From the NCBI GenBank assembly GCA_036345935.2, contig JADWOT020001434.1, positions 1 through 64,000 of the forward strand: a stretch of 64,000 bases of DNA, written 5' to 3'. This DNA comes from Taenia hydatigena (taxonomy: Eukaryota > Platyhelminthes > Cestoda > Cyclophyllidea > Taeniidae). This document shows, in pieces, positions 23,012-36,440 of this stretch (position 1 is the stretch's first letter; each line of letters starts with the position of its first letter). Both the position numbers and the translations under genes were made by a program. Under the pieces are notes generated by a model. The model had not been told where the DNA came from. It did not search any database and was given only the letters and a program-made list of their open reading frames with translations.

Positions 23012-24030
23012 GGTTTAAGATATGCATTGAAACTTTCCGAAGCAAAGAGTGTATGGATGTGAAAGATCGACTAGTCATGAATTATTTGGCCAAATGACAG
23101 GATACGAGGTGCAGCTGGCTTTGTAGTTCGTTGAGCGGACCCTTACAAAGTTCATGTATCTTCTTAATGTCATGCGCGATTCACAGGTTGAGGGAGTTAG
23201 TTATAACGTCACGGGGCTTCTTAACCACAATGTGAAAAATACGTCTGTATTTCGTGCATGTGTATGCGCATTTAATGTCATTTCCTTCCAACCTCCAATT
23301 TGAAGCTTTGCGCACGATTTTGATCAAAAAGGCATGGCATATATTTTAACCTCGCTAAACTTGAAGCAAAGAAAATAGCTCAGTAATTTCTTTGTGCCAG
23401 CTACATTCTTCACTAATCAAGTTTATTTGGTCCACCCAACAAATTGTTGTCCACAATTCGAGCCTGTTTTGGTTGTCGGCCACGAAGGTTGTTGTCCATC
23501 CTGCCTGCACCATCCTCTGTGTTTCATGCACACAGATGCGCATTTACAGTCAATATTTTCTAAACTTTAATTCGGACCTCTGCGCACACGTTTTGTTTAA
23601 ACAACGTCACGTCATCCATTCTGATCTCGCTAAGCCTAAATATAAGTAGGTAGCTTGATTTTTTATTTCACTGCTTGTAATTTTGACTGAGCGAGTTCAT
23701 TTGTTCTCCATCATGGTGTCGACACTGGCTGCGTAATAGACTGCGCTTGTCGCGTATGCCAAGAGATTTCGATTGAGTACGTGACTGTCTTATGCTCAAA
23801 TGTAGACCGACGAAGACCGCTAGACTGAATTATGCTTAAGGAACAATATTTGAAGAGACATCAGTAACTAAAGGCATTTGCTCTACATCAAGGCCAACAA
23901 TCAGAGTCTTTTAAGCCCATGCATCACGCCGGTGTCATTGGGCGTTGCGTGTGCTGCGTAGGTGACGAACGGTACCTAGACTTTGCGATGCCTTTCATTT
24001 TCCGTGGTTTGCTCCGTACTTCCTCAAAAA

Positions 24031-24570
24031 TGCAATGCGACGCGTCTGTAGTCTCCCTGCCTCTTTGCAATCAGCTTAGCTTTTGCTTACTAGTTTTTGT
24101 CTTTTACCAATTTGCCGCTACTTCTGTGGCTGATTTCCTGAGTTTGCACGAGTCAAGCTTACTAAAGTTAATGTGTGGAACTTATAATTCCTTCATAGCT
24201 TAGTGAAGAAAGACCTAATTTCTTCCACACCGGCAGTTTGGTTTAAGAATAACGAAAAATGATAATGACTTTCATTGCAATCAAAGGCCCAGTAAGGGCC
24301 TACACTAAATGACGGCAGGTTGGATTGCAACAGGGTTAAATTGGAAGTGACTTGAAAACTCAATGGTATAGTTTTTGACATTCATATATAATTGATAGGA
24401 TGGGTCGGGAGAGAAGGCGGTTGTGTTGGATGGCAGAGAGACGGGCAGTGGTTGAGAGAAGGGACTAAGGCCTTGTACTAATATGAGCAATGCAGTGTCG
24501 TTAAAGCTAACCACGCCGCTTGTTTGCGGTGGGTGCGTGTATGAAGGGATTCGACAGACACATGAAACTA
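24031..24570 (+). pseudogene. Tandem unit 2, decayed copy of 22125-22850
   Basis: This aligns with unit 1 about 1.96 kb upstream from the hydrophobic segment through to 'tgtatgaagggatt.gac'. Relative to unit 1 it has lost the donor after the hydrophobic exon, the reading frame of the next exon, and both ends of the 47-base intron. All the splice signals inferred in unit 1 are damaged here, which supports their having been real sites and this copy being dead. Confidence 0.45.
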
Positions 24571-24619
24571 AGTGATATCATCGCCAGGTCTGAATTTAAG
24601 GTGTAATTGGGAACTGCTA

Positions 24620-27600
24620 CCGCACGTTAGTGTAGCAGTTGGGTAGTGCCGTAGTAACGAATTGGACGATTTTAGCAACTGCAGGCGTATCTCTTCTTAG
24701 GCTCGGTTTCACTCGTTTGCAATCAACCCTGCAACACCTCAAAATTGGCTTCTACAACTTCGTTGCATTGCTGAGGCATTGAATTTTCGCTACCAATACC
24801 ACCGATACCACTTTGATGCGTAGAATGCATGACATTGTGCTAACACTTGTCTCGTCCAGTTAGACTTACTTATCTGATGTCGATGCACGATTTTATCTTG
24901 TCATTAGGGCGAATAATTTGCTAAGGGTATTGGCGAAGAAATATGACATGGCAGAAGGAAGGAATCACCAGGAGACCAACGAACCATGATACTTCAGAAG
25001 AGAAGGAGTGAGCAATGATGGCCTTCACAGAGGGTTGATAAAATACTGGCCATCACCATCTTGGGTGCTTCTAATGGGAGATTTAAGTAGCACAGCTCTG
25101 CCTCTCATCCACTTAGCACTCTAATGCGTCTGACGCCGATTTTCACTTATGCATAAACTAGTTAAGATACGTTAGTGCAGCAACGTCTACTACTCACGTT
25201 CCTTATTCAGTAGCAGCATTGTGTCAGGATTCACTGAGTGATGCTCATTTGTTGCCGTTATCGAGCAAATGGTGATGCAAACATACTAGATGAGCATCTT
25301 AAGAACCAAACTACTGGCCTAGGACCTCACCTGGAGTGTTATGCTATATGTTTTAAGCAAGCACGAAGATTGTGCTTTACCACTACGTTGAGCTATTGGT
25401 GGAAAAAGCAAGGTTTCCTCCCTATTTTAGGGGCCTTAGATCTAGATATTTTGCTGCAGTATTTTGATTAGTCGGTTAAACTCAATATCCCCCTGAACCC
25501 TCATCTATCACAAGTTGTGCTCTCTCTCGTTAACGTGGTGCCGACCCATCCATTCATAGTCGTCCTCGTTCTCTATGAGGCAGCTTTTCCTCTACTGATC
25601 GGTTTGTTTCCGCTTTGCATTAGTGCCAAGCAAACCGGCCTGACTCACTAACTTCACTACTGGGCCCCATCATAACACGAGGAGGTCAGCTGGCACGGTT
25701 GTACAATCGGCGAAGATTGTCAGTCAGATGAAGGGTGAAAGTGATGTTGGCCTTCAGCCAATCACCTTGCTCTCTTTTACCTGCAGTGAAGACTGCTGGT
25801 ACTTGCAGCAAAGCCTAACTTCAGTAAACTAGAAGTGACATAATGAGGCTGCTAAAACAAAGCGTCTAGCTGGAAGTCATTGACCGCACGTCGCAAGAGG
25901 CTTAATGGGACCCAGACGAACTGCTTGGTGGCACTGATGTGGGGGCAGATTAGACGCAAAATGCCCACGCATTTATGCTTTTGGACAACTGTTTCTACGA
26001 ATGTTGACTAGGTTGCTAATCTGGTGAAAAATTTGGTGTCACCTTGAACCAGAATTCACTTCCCGTCATTGGCAATGTAGAGCCCACCGGGTCGACGTAA
26101 CGACTTGGCAGTCGCCTACAAATGGTGGCAGAAACAGCCAGTGAAGCTGCGAATCGATCAAGGAACACTTACATTTCTGCTCCAAAAAGAGCATAAAGTA
26201 TCAACAATATGATATTGGCCCAAGAATAGCATCCTAATGCCTAATGGAATGAGTACATGAAGCATGCTGGGGACCAATGCCTGACAGAATCACTTAATTT
26301 GTGTGGTAAGCTGAAGACAACCATGTTGATGGTGCGTGGCAAGTCTGTCCCATCCAATCCCATGGGCAGCATGCGGCAGGATCAAGTGTGGCGCTGCATG
26401 GGTCGCCTCACGAAGGCGACTGAGGAGGGCAAATTATCTGCCATCACAGAACGTGCCGTGATACCTAGAGGGCTCTTACAGTTGAAGTTAACACTTGTTC
26501 GCCAACAGCTGCATTTCCTTTGTTTATTAAAATATGTAAGCAGTTCTACTGGAACGCCCTCTTTTGTCTTCAGAGAAGTCTCGGAACGATGCAGCGCACC
26601 CTGCGTATTGCTTACCACCACTTCACTGGGCTTATAATTTGCTGCGTTGCAGCGAGCGAGGCACATCAGTTGAGGAGATTTTAACGCCATCTCCTTCCTT
26701 ATACACGCCTCCGTTTTTAAGGCATTCTTCAGAGTTGGTGCAATCTCCCGCTTAATTTCTTCTTCTATTTGCCAATTTGTGTTCTTTCGGAGTTTATTGG
26801 CTTTGCCTTAGCGTATTGTTTATCAATAAACGAAATCGTATCTTCTTTACTCCATCACCAACAGAATTGCAGCTTACATGATAATTATTACAAATGGGAT
26901 TCGTGATCAAGGTTTTAGCATGTTTTAACTAATGCAATCAACTAACAAAATTAGAGCTCCTCGAGACCTAATACATGGGTGGAAAACAGAACAGAATGGA
27001 GATTGAGAGTGCTAGCATGGCCTAGAGGCCAATTTGCCCAGAGGTGGCAAACCGACCAACAAATTGCCCGCAGCAGGAGCCGGAATTCAGGCAAACGGCA
27101 TTGTGTTGCAAAATAATTTATTCGAATAATTGTCAAGTGCCTCAAGTGCGCTTGACATTATTGCACTAACTTAGTCAATGTGAAATCAGTAAGGCCTTGA
27201 AGCAGTACATGACTTACATTCCAGTAAGCTTTTGGGCAAAGGAAGTGTAGTTCCTCTTCTGCGTTGTTGTTTCATCTTGAGCATTTTATGGCACGGGCAG
27301 CTTGTTGTTGGCTCTATTTAGGAAAATTAATTGTCGTAGCTGGAATCCTTTGCCTCAAATCCTACGTCTTTTGCAAAAAAACACGTCAGAATAAATAAAT
27401 AATTAAATAATGACCATGCTATGTGAAGATCGCACCCGGAAAAAAGAGGTAACAGGTGCCTAAAGTAGCTTCTGTGGTGCCAAAAATGAATTAGTTGACA
27501 ATTTTCAAGGGTGAATTGTCCTTGCGGTCGCCTAGTTGTGGAGCGAGAGGATGAATCAAATGTTCACTGGAATTCGTAGCCTCCATGTGCAAACGGTGGT

Positions 27601-30600
27601 GAATGAATAGGAAATCCTTGGAAGTAGCTGCGGTATCGGTCGCAGTTGTTATGCAAATGCGAGCCTTTAGAACGAATTTTATGAAGACATGGGTATAATA
27701 TCGCTGAATCGTCCTTCAAAACAGACCATTTAGATTTGAGCTAGCGATTAGGGTCCCAGACGACGCTGCACCTACCAACTCTAGAAAGCAAAGCTGTTTC
27801 TCTTCCTTTAACCATTCAGCTGTTGACTGATTGGTAGAAGACGAAGAGCATCTGTGAAAGCAAAATGCATTTTAGGTCAAGTCTACCCGAGAGGCCCCAA
27901 CTAAATGCACATTAGTCAAGTATCGAACCAATAATTAGGGAAAGCTAAGCGGGACAGCTTTAGCGCAATGTTCAACAATTATCAGCTGAAGAGTGCCTTC
28001 GCCTTTCCGATACATACTTATGTACCACAGTCGATGCCTTTATTTTTAATTGATACTAGCACAAATGCTGACTTCAGAACAATAGAATGCATGCAGATTT
28101 CGTTCTACTTTAATATCTAGTAGTAAAAAAAGCTGTTGTCTACATTGTTGAATGAGTGTAGATGAATGGCGAAGTGATGCCCTCTTCTTTGGTCCAATTT
28201 AACCAGAGAGAACGGAATTTTTTGCCTTACTGTGGTCAATTCTAAATACCGCGCTCATAATATTTACTGAACTTCCATTCTACAAACACTATTTGGCGAT
28301 TCAAAGTTCCGTTGAGGACTGTTTGTCTCGCCTTCATGGTGCTAAAGAGGCGTGCAAATCACGCTAATGTCTTCTCTTAAGTGTGAGATACTAAGGAAGG
28401 CTACTGGTATGTTTCGTTAGCCATGCCACCCAGCCAAAGTATAGACGGAGGCTTCAGTATCCACAAATTTACATCGAAGTGCAGAAAGCATAATCAAAGT
28501 ATTACAGTGATGACCATCAGTCAGTGTTGCATTTACTGCCTCGCTGAATGGAACGACCAAGCATCCTCAACCGACATTTGAGCTGGTTCTCTCCACCTTA
28601 CTATAAGGCAACCTATTTGCAGTCAACATATTGGAAACTTTGCTTGTGTATAGATTTCACCTTAACTTTTCCAACAATTTCAGGTTAAAGCACAGGGTCT
28701 GCTTACTGTCTCTTAGGGGTTCTAATCAAAGATAACGCTAAGAGGGTGCCAAAACTAAGTCCTCTTGGAGCCCTTTGATCCTCTATTTTGACATTTCCTG
28801 ATTTGGTTTAGTCAAATCCAAAATTTTAAGCGAAGTTCCAGAAATCGCAGCAATTACCGCATTTCCGTCGCACGATATCAACTGAAAGATGCCATTAATC
28901 TGACAAAATCTTAGGCATTTGAATTCCAAACTAAGCAATTAGACTGTCTATTAATATGTTAGATACATTTTACTCTGGCTTATAACTTTTAAAGGAATAG
29001 AGTGAGTGTGCTTGTGATAAGCCGCAGTCGCTTGACGCTCAGAATTCCTTGAGTAACAAGTAGGGTATGCATAACTTAAACGGGACATTCGGCATCTCGA
29101 TTTTGCACATTTGATTTTCATGGACCTTTTAAGCTTCAGAATTGATAAATAATCTAACTATTCGAGAATGTCCGACTGTTCAAACTTGATGCTCATTTGC
29201 CTCCAAAGTCAAAAGCAAAACAGCTGATTAAATAGAGAAGATTCGGAGAGGATGTAGGCCAAGGAGAGAGCTCTTCCAGAGGGCAGAGTAATCTGATCGC
29301 ACCACGGTCTGCTCTGGCCACTTCGGTGGATGTGCACACCAAAATTCGTTAGATAAAATGCATCGCGCCCTCTGCTCTGTTCCCAAATTGACGTCTTCTG
29401 GATGTGTCCACCTTTGCTAGACGTCACAGTACAGACTGACTCAAAGACTATGAAGATTCCTGACAGCTACACTATGGTGAGATATAAATTGGGAAGCAAT
29501 GAACAAGATAGAAATTGCGGATTATACAGTTGATTGATTGGGAAGAACAAACCCACACGCACTGGCAGGAATGTGGCGAGTCACAGTGTAGCCACGTGAT
29601 GCAAGAGGACAACCCGTAAATCTAAGGATCCGGAATAGACTGACTTGCGACACGTGCGTAGGGCTTTAGTACTCGAAACAGGTCACGCACGTATGCACAA
29701 TTGCTTATATGCGTGTTAATGTCACCACGGTATTCCCAGTTGCGCTTTCATTGCCTTCGCTTCTTGTCACTTTAGCATGCTGCAAAATTCCAGCTGAGCC
29801 GATCGCATTTATTAATGGTCTTTAAATTTAAAATATTTAATTTTATCTGAACAAATCATGTGGACATGCAACTTAACCGAAAACTCCAGAATCATATCCA
29901 AATTTGCGTTTAATCCTCTAATCCACTCCAGTCGCCAAGTTACTACCACTTGCAGACATTCTGTTCTCGACAGTTAACCAGCCACTTGGAAATTCTGTTA
30001 TATTTGCACTTTGCCTTTTAAAGCATGAAATGCAGAAGAGTATCCTGTAAGACATTCACATTCACACCATGAAATCATATTTGTTCATCTAACTTCAATT
30101 AAGTACTTTAAGCACGAATTCAAATATCTTCTTCGCATCAAATTAACTGTCACTTTTAACGTGTTGTCTTACGAGCAAATAGCAATAAATTAGTGGGTGG
30201 TGCAATGCCAAGATTGTGCGATCAAAGTTAAAACTGCAGACCGACTGGTAATTTGACTTGCACCCGTTTTCGTCAGTCTACTTATGAGGGAATAAGTAGA
30301 GCCCGACTAACTTTACCTATAGTGTGTAGTATGTTAAAGGTAGCGTGATTAAATAGTTTTGGTGTCAGCCTATTAAAGATAGATGACAGAATTTTACCAT
30401 ATCTTTGGGCGATCGAATATACTGAAGCCTCCCCCCGAAGGTCGAGGCGGAGCTTTTGATTTCAGTCATGAGGGCAAGCAATCATTAGTGCGTAGTCAAT
30501 AACTCATGTCCATTCAATTGAGTGTTGTTTGGGAGGTTCTCGAGACCCAGGCTTTGCCTCTCTGGGCCTATTTTAACCCCGATCAGTCCTAATTTTGCTG

Positions 30601-31740
30601 AGTGGGCTCCTGTGCGAGGGTTTGCACAACCGATCTCAGTGAGGTTAATAACACGTCAGTGTATGGTGGTGCATGCTTCATCCAAATTTGGATTTACTCT
30701 GCGAGTTGATGGCCACTTGAAGCTAACTTGTTTTGCGTCCAACCACATTCGCTTACTTGTTCATTCACCTATTTACTTGCCTGTCAACTTTACACAGGAT
30801 TAGTTGAAGATTGGCACAGCGAAGGACATTTTGGATACAAAGAGAAGGGACTGAAAGGCGCGCTCCACTTAATGCCAAATCTCAACTGTAGGAAAACATT
30901 GCAAGTTTAGAAGCAGAGGAAAAGCAGAATCCTCCTCACAAAAAATGTGGACCACTCGTCGATCTGCAATTTTAAGTTAGTGGCATTCGCATTTGACGTC
31001 ATATTAGCTATGATTGAGGAAATCGGAGACAGGACTGCCACCTCATTGTGCCGCCATAGGTGGCACATTGATTGGCGTTGTTGTCTCAGCTACAAAGCAC
31101 TAATTCTGTTAGGAATTACCCCACTGATATTAGAATCAATAATTTGTGTCGAAGGGTAACACTTGCTGTGTCTTATGTAGTTTTGCAAAACTATTTTCCT
31201 GATGGTAAGGGCGATGAGAAGGACAATAGGTACTGAAGAGAACGTTTCTAACTTGCTGATTAGGTCTTACGTGCGTCAATATACTGTCAGTTAGGAGTCG
31301 ATGTATTGGCGCTTCTACGGCACTGCAGTTGTGCTGTCCACACATCACTATGGAGCTGTCACCACTGTTCACGCCACTGCTCACATACAAACCTGTCCAC
31401 ACCGGAGCCTGTGCTGTGCGTCATTTCCTCGAGTGTGGGGTAGCCAACGAATGAGTGCCTTCCAATAAGCACGCGTCATGTGATTGGCACAGCTCACAGT
31501 CCAATCACAATCGTCATGGCTAAGCGGACGCAGACATCAAAGAAATCGTGTCTGGGTGGCTTGTGGTATTTGAGAGCATTCTTCAGAGACGCCTTTGTAA
31601 CACCCAAATCGGGTGGAGACACTCAAGAGCTAAAGAAATGTCAGACGAGGCGCTTCTCAATTGCCTAAACATGGCCAGCCACGTGGACTACATGCGCCGG
31701 CAGTCACCGCATTCAACTCGAAATGCGTTTGGGTAGAGCA
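24620..31740. other. Long stretch without a convincing gene
   Basis: No frame here shows a signal peptide, a helix, conserved paired splice sites or a second copy. The frames at 26257-26637 (plus) and 26382-26690 (minus) overlap each other and are within chance length. The part from 27150 to 30500 is AT-rich with very short frames only, and may be intergenic or a large intron. No repeat shared with the rest of the window was recognised, which is itself unlike the flanks. Confidence 0.35.
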
Positions 31741-31759
31741 TATGAAATGATCCTTACAG

Positions 31760-32410
31760 CATTTTTACAACAGATTGCTATATTTTGTCAGATTGTGCTT
31801 TTACTCAATATCATGCCAGTGGCACCATTCCTCTTGCCTAAGTAAAAAAGAGGAACCGGTTGACCTGGTGATGGCAAATAAAACGAATACCATCGTTCGC
31901 TACTGTCATAATCTCAAAAAGATCCCTGAAACAGTTTGTAGCTAAGATGCTAAAGCTTTGCATGAGCGAAACATCTTGCAGCGATAACTTCATATTAGTA
32001 ACACTCGGTATCCTGAATTCCACCTCATATTGACGACAGATCGTATCAGTCTTTTCTGCATTCTTTTTATCCTTTTTTTTTTCGATTCCCTTTCTCTTTC
32101 TCAGCATGACCTCTCACCTTTCTGGTGGGTCTGGTTAGGGCACGTCTATGTGCAACGGCTCCTGCAACCCATTGAGAGGACTTGAAACCGGAGAAGGAAG
32201 TGGGAAGGGGCAACTTCATTATATTCTATCCTAGTCTCACACGCTAGTTGAGGGTAGCAGTGTTGTAGAGTTTTAAGGGCTTAAATGTTGAAGCCTTTCT
32301 TGAGGGGAAAAAGATTATGCAAAGACCTTCGCATCAACGCATATTGCACGTTCTTCGGCCTCTGCCTTAATCCACTGAAGTTATGTGTAACTTACCCTCG
32401 AGAAGGCATT
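31760..32410 (+). repeat. Repeat R2, copy at 32 kb
   Basis: The left part (31760-31960) matches 55125-55310 in the same orientation and 46410-46520 inverted: 'ttgtgcttttactcaatat', 'ctgg(t/g)gatggcaaat', 'ggatccctgaaac'. The right part (32040-32410) matches 7180-7540. Finding both blocks adjacent in this order helps to define the full element: block a, then block d, then the 'accaacgcat' tail. No protein-coding capacity was seen. Confidence 0.6.
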
Positions 32411-32929
32411 TTTACAATAATAGATAGATTAGTCAGTCAACAAAAATAGGATTGCATGCATTTTGTTTGATTGGATGGCTGTAATGGTTGAGAGGTATCT
32501 AAAGATAAGGCAAGTGATGGAGGGCGATTTACGAGTGTCGAACGTGATAAAGACGAGAGTGGCTCCATGACGCTCACTACCTTCGAGTAAGAAATCCTTG
32601 GCTTTAGTTGAGGCTTTACCAAAGTTTAGTTTCATTCGGTCTTTATGTGCCCATTAGATAAACGCCTCCTCTATCGATCTAAAGCGTTAATTGATGATTT
32701 GCTTTCTTTCTGTTTCCTTCATCGCCCTCCAGGTGCTTCCCTTTTTGTTGGTTGTCACCAGAGGCAATAATGAGCAGCTACCAGCCAAATGCTAATGCTA
32801 ATGTCTGGTCCTTTGGGGTCCTCATGCATGGCGTTCCAGAGTACGGAGACACGTCTTAAGAGGGATGGTTTATGTAACAAATCCTTAAGTGCTTAATAGT
32901 AACAGAGACTCCTGTTTGTTTTCTTGTCA

Positions 32930-33110
32930 TGAATAAAGGAACTTTATTTTGCTGCTAGCTGGTGTGCGTGTGCATGAGAGTAAAGAAGGAGGAATTAGGA
33001 GCGGTAAAAGAGGAAAAGAATAAAAGAAGATGTTTGCAGTGAATAAATGAATAAATGGAAGATAGAAAGAGCAAAAAGTGAGGGAAGAAGTAGCGGGGCA
33101 TAAGAACCTT
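32930..33110. repeat. Purine-rich repeat R4, partial copy
   Basis: This matches 55530-55690 (same sense) around 'tgctgctagctggtg.g.gtg', 'aggaatta', 'gaataaatgaataaatgga' and 'agaaagagcaaa'. Non-coding. Confidence 0.5.
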
Positions 33111-33129
33111 TGAGGAATCGGCAAACTCT

Positions 33130-34800
33130 AATTAAAAGAAACGCAAAAGCAAACGTAGAACAAAACACACAAGCCAGTTATTCGTTCGTAACCTTAACCG
33201 TCCTTTGCGTTGTAGTTAATCGAAACATAAAGTTAAGAAAAGTCATGATTATAAGCCAAATGTTAAAAATTTACAGCGAATCGAAACGAAAAATGGACTT
33301 TTATAAGTTTAAACGTCAGTCATGTTATGCAACGGATCTAGAGCGTTCCTCCTCCTCTCTCTTACCACCCATGCTATTAAAACGTCTAAACACGCTTCGA
33401 CATCTTCATAATAAACAAGAGAGAAAGTACGGGAAGATCTTGCAGGCGAGTTCAAAACAGGGATAAATCGCGCCCTTAGGAGCCAACACGCTGCTCCGCA
33501 TCCAGGTTCAAATTGTCGTCCTGTCCTGACCTACAAACCACGCTCCATATAACTTAAAACCTAAAAATAAATAGCAAGAAAACTTTTACCTTTTTGAAAA
33601 AAAACGTGACTTTGTCTTTTCATTATTTATAAGTAGTTTCATTTGTTTTAATATCCTTGCGATTCGCTGCTGAGTTTCTCATCGCTGCATGCTTTGTAAT
33701 TTGTTCTGTTTATATGTTTGCTCTTCAAATATAACACCGAAGACAAATCTTAGCACCAGCAGCAGCCTTAAACCTAAGGATTAAACACAAAAATTTAAAG
33801 GTTGTTTGTTTTATCAAGCAAACACTGAGGTGATTGGTTAGTTTTGTATATTGATCGCGTAAGTGGTGTGCATTTTAGGGATCCTTGTTTCCTATCAGTC
33901 AGGTGGGTATTCAACGTCCTTTGCTAGTCACGAGCTTAGTATTTGTGGTTTTAGGTCATTTTAATACCGATTTGCTTCCTTTCTACTTTTACTTGCCAGA
34001 GTAAACACAAAAGCTTCATTATGTGACCGTTAGGACGCTTTGTTTTCCAACTATAACTGCATTTTTGCACTCTACAATACTTCAGGCAATAAATTACGAT
34101 TGTTTTGATAATTATAGAACTGGTTAGCTCCTTTACTGAAGGTTGACCTCTAATAATGATGCGTAACTTAGTTAAGGAGAGTTATAACCAACCCAGCTGC
34201 TTGGCATTTATTGAAAATTTTCTTGCGACTAAGAACCTATTGCGTGCATAGATATATACACCTGTTTATCTGCCTCCTTAAACTGCTTAACTATAAAAAG
34301 CGTTAAAGAAGTAGCTGCAGTTGCTGTCAAGACTCGTTGTTTTCCATTTGTACTACCTGCTCGAATTGGTGTTTTGACTGCGCAATATTTCTAGCGAATA
34401 ATCGAGATCGTTTTGGTTGTTTCTGAATGGTTCGCTACTTTAATAGGTATGAGTTTTGGGTAATGAGGCTTAGTTTGATGAATAGGCCTTTAACTTTGTT
34501 AAGAGCTTTCTGCTCATTCATTATTTGCTCACTGATAGATACCCATTTATTTATGGGTATCTGCTTATCAGTTCCCTTCCTACGCACTTCTATGCTGCTG
34601 TAGAGTACTTTGATCTGTTGATTACGATTGTTTTGGTCGTTCTTCGAATGAGCATGGATTAGTTTCCACCGTGTTAGCTAAAATTCCAGTTCTCGATGAT
34701 ATAGTGTAGTTAGCCCTCCTCACTGATCTCTTGAACGCGGGTTCGGCTTCGACATGAGTTTATGTCTGGTTGTTTACCTGTTTATTTGTTTGTCTTACTC
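33130..34800. other. No gene recognised; intron-like
   Basis: AT-rich sequence with T-runs and no open frame of interest. It lies immediately upstream of a plausible terminal exon at 34803 and could be its intron. Confidence 0.3.
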
Positions 34801-34802
34801 AG

Positions 34803-34955
34803 AGGAATAGGGCGGCATCTCGGCGACTCAGAAGTGTCTGCGTGGAAGGCTGTAGCAGTAACAGTGGCAGTAGTAGTGGACTTTCATTGATCACAATTAC
34901 CAACAATTGCTGCTGCTGCTGGCTGCTTTTGGTGCTAACTTGTCTATTAGTTTGA
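34803..34955 (+). CDS. Candidate terminal exon with C-terminal membrane anchor
   Basis: A pyrimidine-rich stretch and acceptor (ttgtttgtcttactcag) precede an open frame of 50 codons ending in TGA. It begins with a basic segment (RNRAASRRLR), passes a Ser/Gly-rich linker (SSNSGSSSG), and ends CCCCWLLLVLTCLLV. A run of four Cys directly before a hydrophobic C-terminus is typical of tail-anchored or palmitoylated membrane proteins; GPI-attachment signals are a second possibility. The Cys run comes from TGC triplets, so part of it may be microsatellite expansion. Upstream exons were not found and the family is unknown. Confidence 0.35.
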   Translation, partial: RNRAASRRLRSVCVEGCSSNSGSSSGLSLITITNNCCCCWLLLVLTCLLV

Positions 34956-35021
34956 TAGGATTTTGACTTTCTTTGCAGATGACTGTCAGAGTTGAAGTGG
35001 CGGTTGGCGCAGCAGGAAATA

Positions 35022-35040
35022 GAGGAGGAGGAGGAGGAGG
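35022..35040 (+). repeat. (GGA)n microsatellite
   Basis: About six GGA units. On the minus strand this produces a proline-rich run in an otherwise unsupported frame. Confidence 0.85.
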
Positions 35041-35253
35041 TTGGGAGGGAGAGTGAGGAGGAGTAGGTGCTGCGTCGTTGTTGCTTCCTACTATTGGTAT
35101 TACCGCTGCTGCGAGATGTTGCGGCGTTTGTGACCTGATGGGCATGAGGAGTAGTAGAGGGGAAATCGATCCTGTCTTCTTCGTTTGCCCCACTGCTGCT
35201 GCTCGACCCTCTGTGACACTAAAGTGTCGACCTCGTCGTTGTTGTTGCTGAAG

Positions 35254-36440
35254 CCCTACTTCACAAAGTGGGGAGTGTTACTTTCTTGCCATGGGAGGCG
35301 TCGACGCGAGATCTCATCCGTCGGAAAATTTGACTGCTTCAAAAGTGCTAGCAAAAGCAAATGCGGGGGTTCCTCCAACTTATAACTTTGGTGCATTTGA
35401 AACCTGTCGTGTTCTGTTTTATTGAAGCAGAACAAGTGTAAGAAAGGCAGAGGTGACCGCATCGAAGGGCTGCAACGGATTGATGGCGTTTTCCATGATC
35501 GGCGGCCCAATTCTGTCTGCGTATCGTTGATCGTTGACTGACTGACCAATAAATCAATACTTTTATCAATAAAGCAGTCAATGAACTGCCTATCGTGATG
35601 TAGTTGCCCGTTGTGGGAATTACAAAGTGTTCTCAAGCTGTTCGCGACACACTGCCTAAGGCATTACAATCATGACTTCCATCCCAACTCTTTCCGGCCC
35701 CCTACTCGCCTTTTGCAATTTGTTAACCCCTTCGACTCAGGAGAGGGTCCGTGAAGAGACGTCAACATTGCCTCCTGCAGCCAGCTCCACTCTGTCCTCT
35801 AATCTGATTCCAAAATCTAAATGCCCACGGAGCATCCACCACCCATCCTTTAACTTCCATTGCATCCTGGGTCTCAACACCCATTCGTCACACTCTATCG
35901 ACAACACATTGATCATTCAACGATGTGATTAAACACATCCGTAAGTACCTCCTTTTATGCATAGTACTCTACAGCCTTCATTCAACTTCCACTACTCGCA
36001 TTTTATCGTCTGCCTTTCCAGTCTCGCCTGTGGCATTCGGTCGGTCGGTGGTCTGACCAACCAATACTGGTCAGCGCGATCCGCAGCACTGGCGTCTTTG
36101 AAGCTGTGAGGAACCACGTTCCTGTGTTCTCGATGACGTGGACGATGGCACGACGACAGCTGCATTCTAAATCAGGCCTTTAACTTATCAAGCATACCGG
36201 GTGAGAAAAGGAAAGCCGAAGATGAATGCATTTGTTGAGTCGACGTACTCCTCTCTGAGAACGTTAGTATTAGTGAACCTTCTAATTCTCTTTCTTCCGC
36301 TCCTCCTCCATGTGTGCTATGATGTGATGGCTATTGAGCCAAAGCAGAGAAGCACATGGGAAGGCGACGTCTGCTACTAGGAAATAACCTGTACTGAGGA
36401 CTGTTGTGCAAAGACGACACCAGCAGACGCCACTGCTAGA
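35254..36440. other. Possible exons, unresolved
   Basis: Two stretches look partly coding. One is 35254-35385, read after an AG, with YFTKWGVLLSCHGRRRRE and a stop. The other is 36023-36181, after the acceptor tctgcctttccag, reading WHSVGRWSDQPILVSAI and later FEAVRNHVPVFSM before a stop. A strong donor (ATCC|GTAAGT at 35941) ends a CT-rich open segment beginning near 35672. The pieces suggest exons of the gene continued at 36.4-37.3 kb, but phases could not be made consistent. Confidence 0.2.

Larger units (their letters stand above)
21955..23680 (+). repeat. Three copies of a 120-200 base unit
   Basis: Related blocks occur at about 21955-22115, 23240-23375 and 23485-23660. Each has the order 'gttgtcc.tcct', 'cgtgca', 'gcattta.agtca', 'tttgaagc'-like, 'gcgca' and then, in two of them, 'acgtcatccatt.t.acctcgct'. 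This is non-coding local duplication between the larger tandem units. Confidence 0.55.

Noticed and set aside
31760..32410. Calling R2 an autonomous retrotransposon
   Set aside because: No reverse transcriptase, integrase or protease motif in any frame of any copy, and no clear long terminal repeats.
34897..35193. Proline-rich minus-strand frame with a poly-Pro run
   Set aside because: The Pro run comes from a GGA microsatellite, and the opposite strand carries a better supported exon end.
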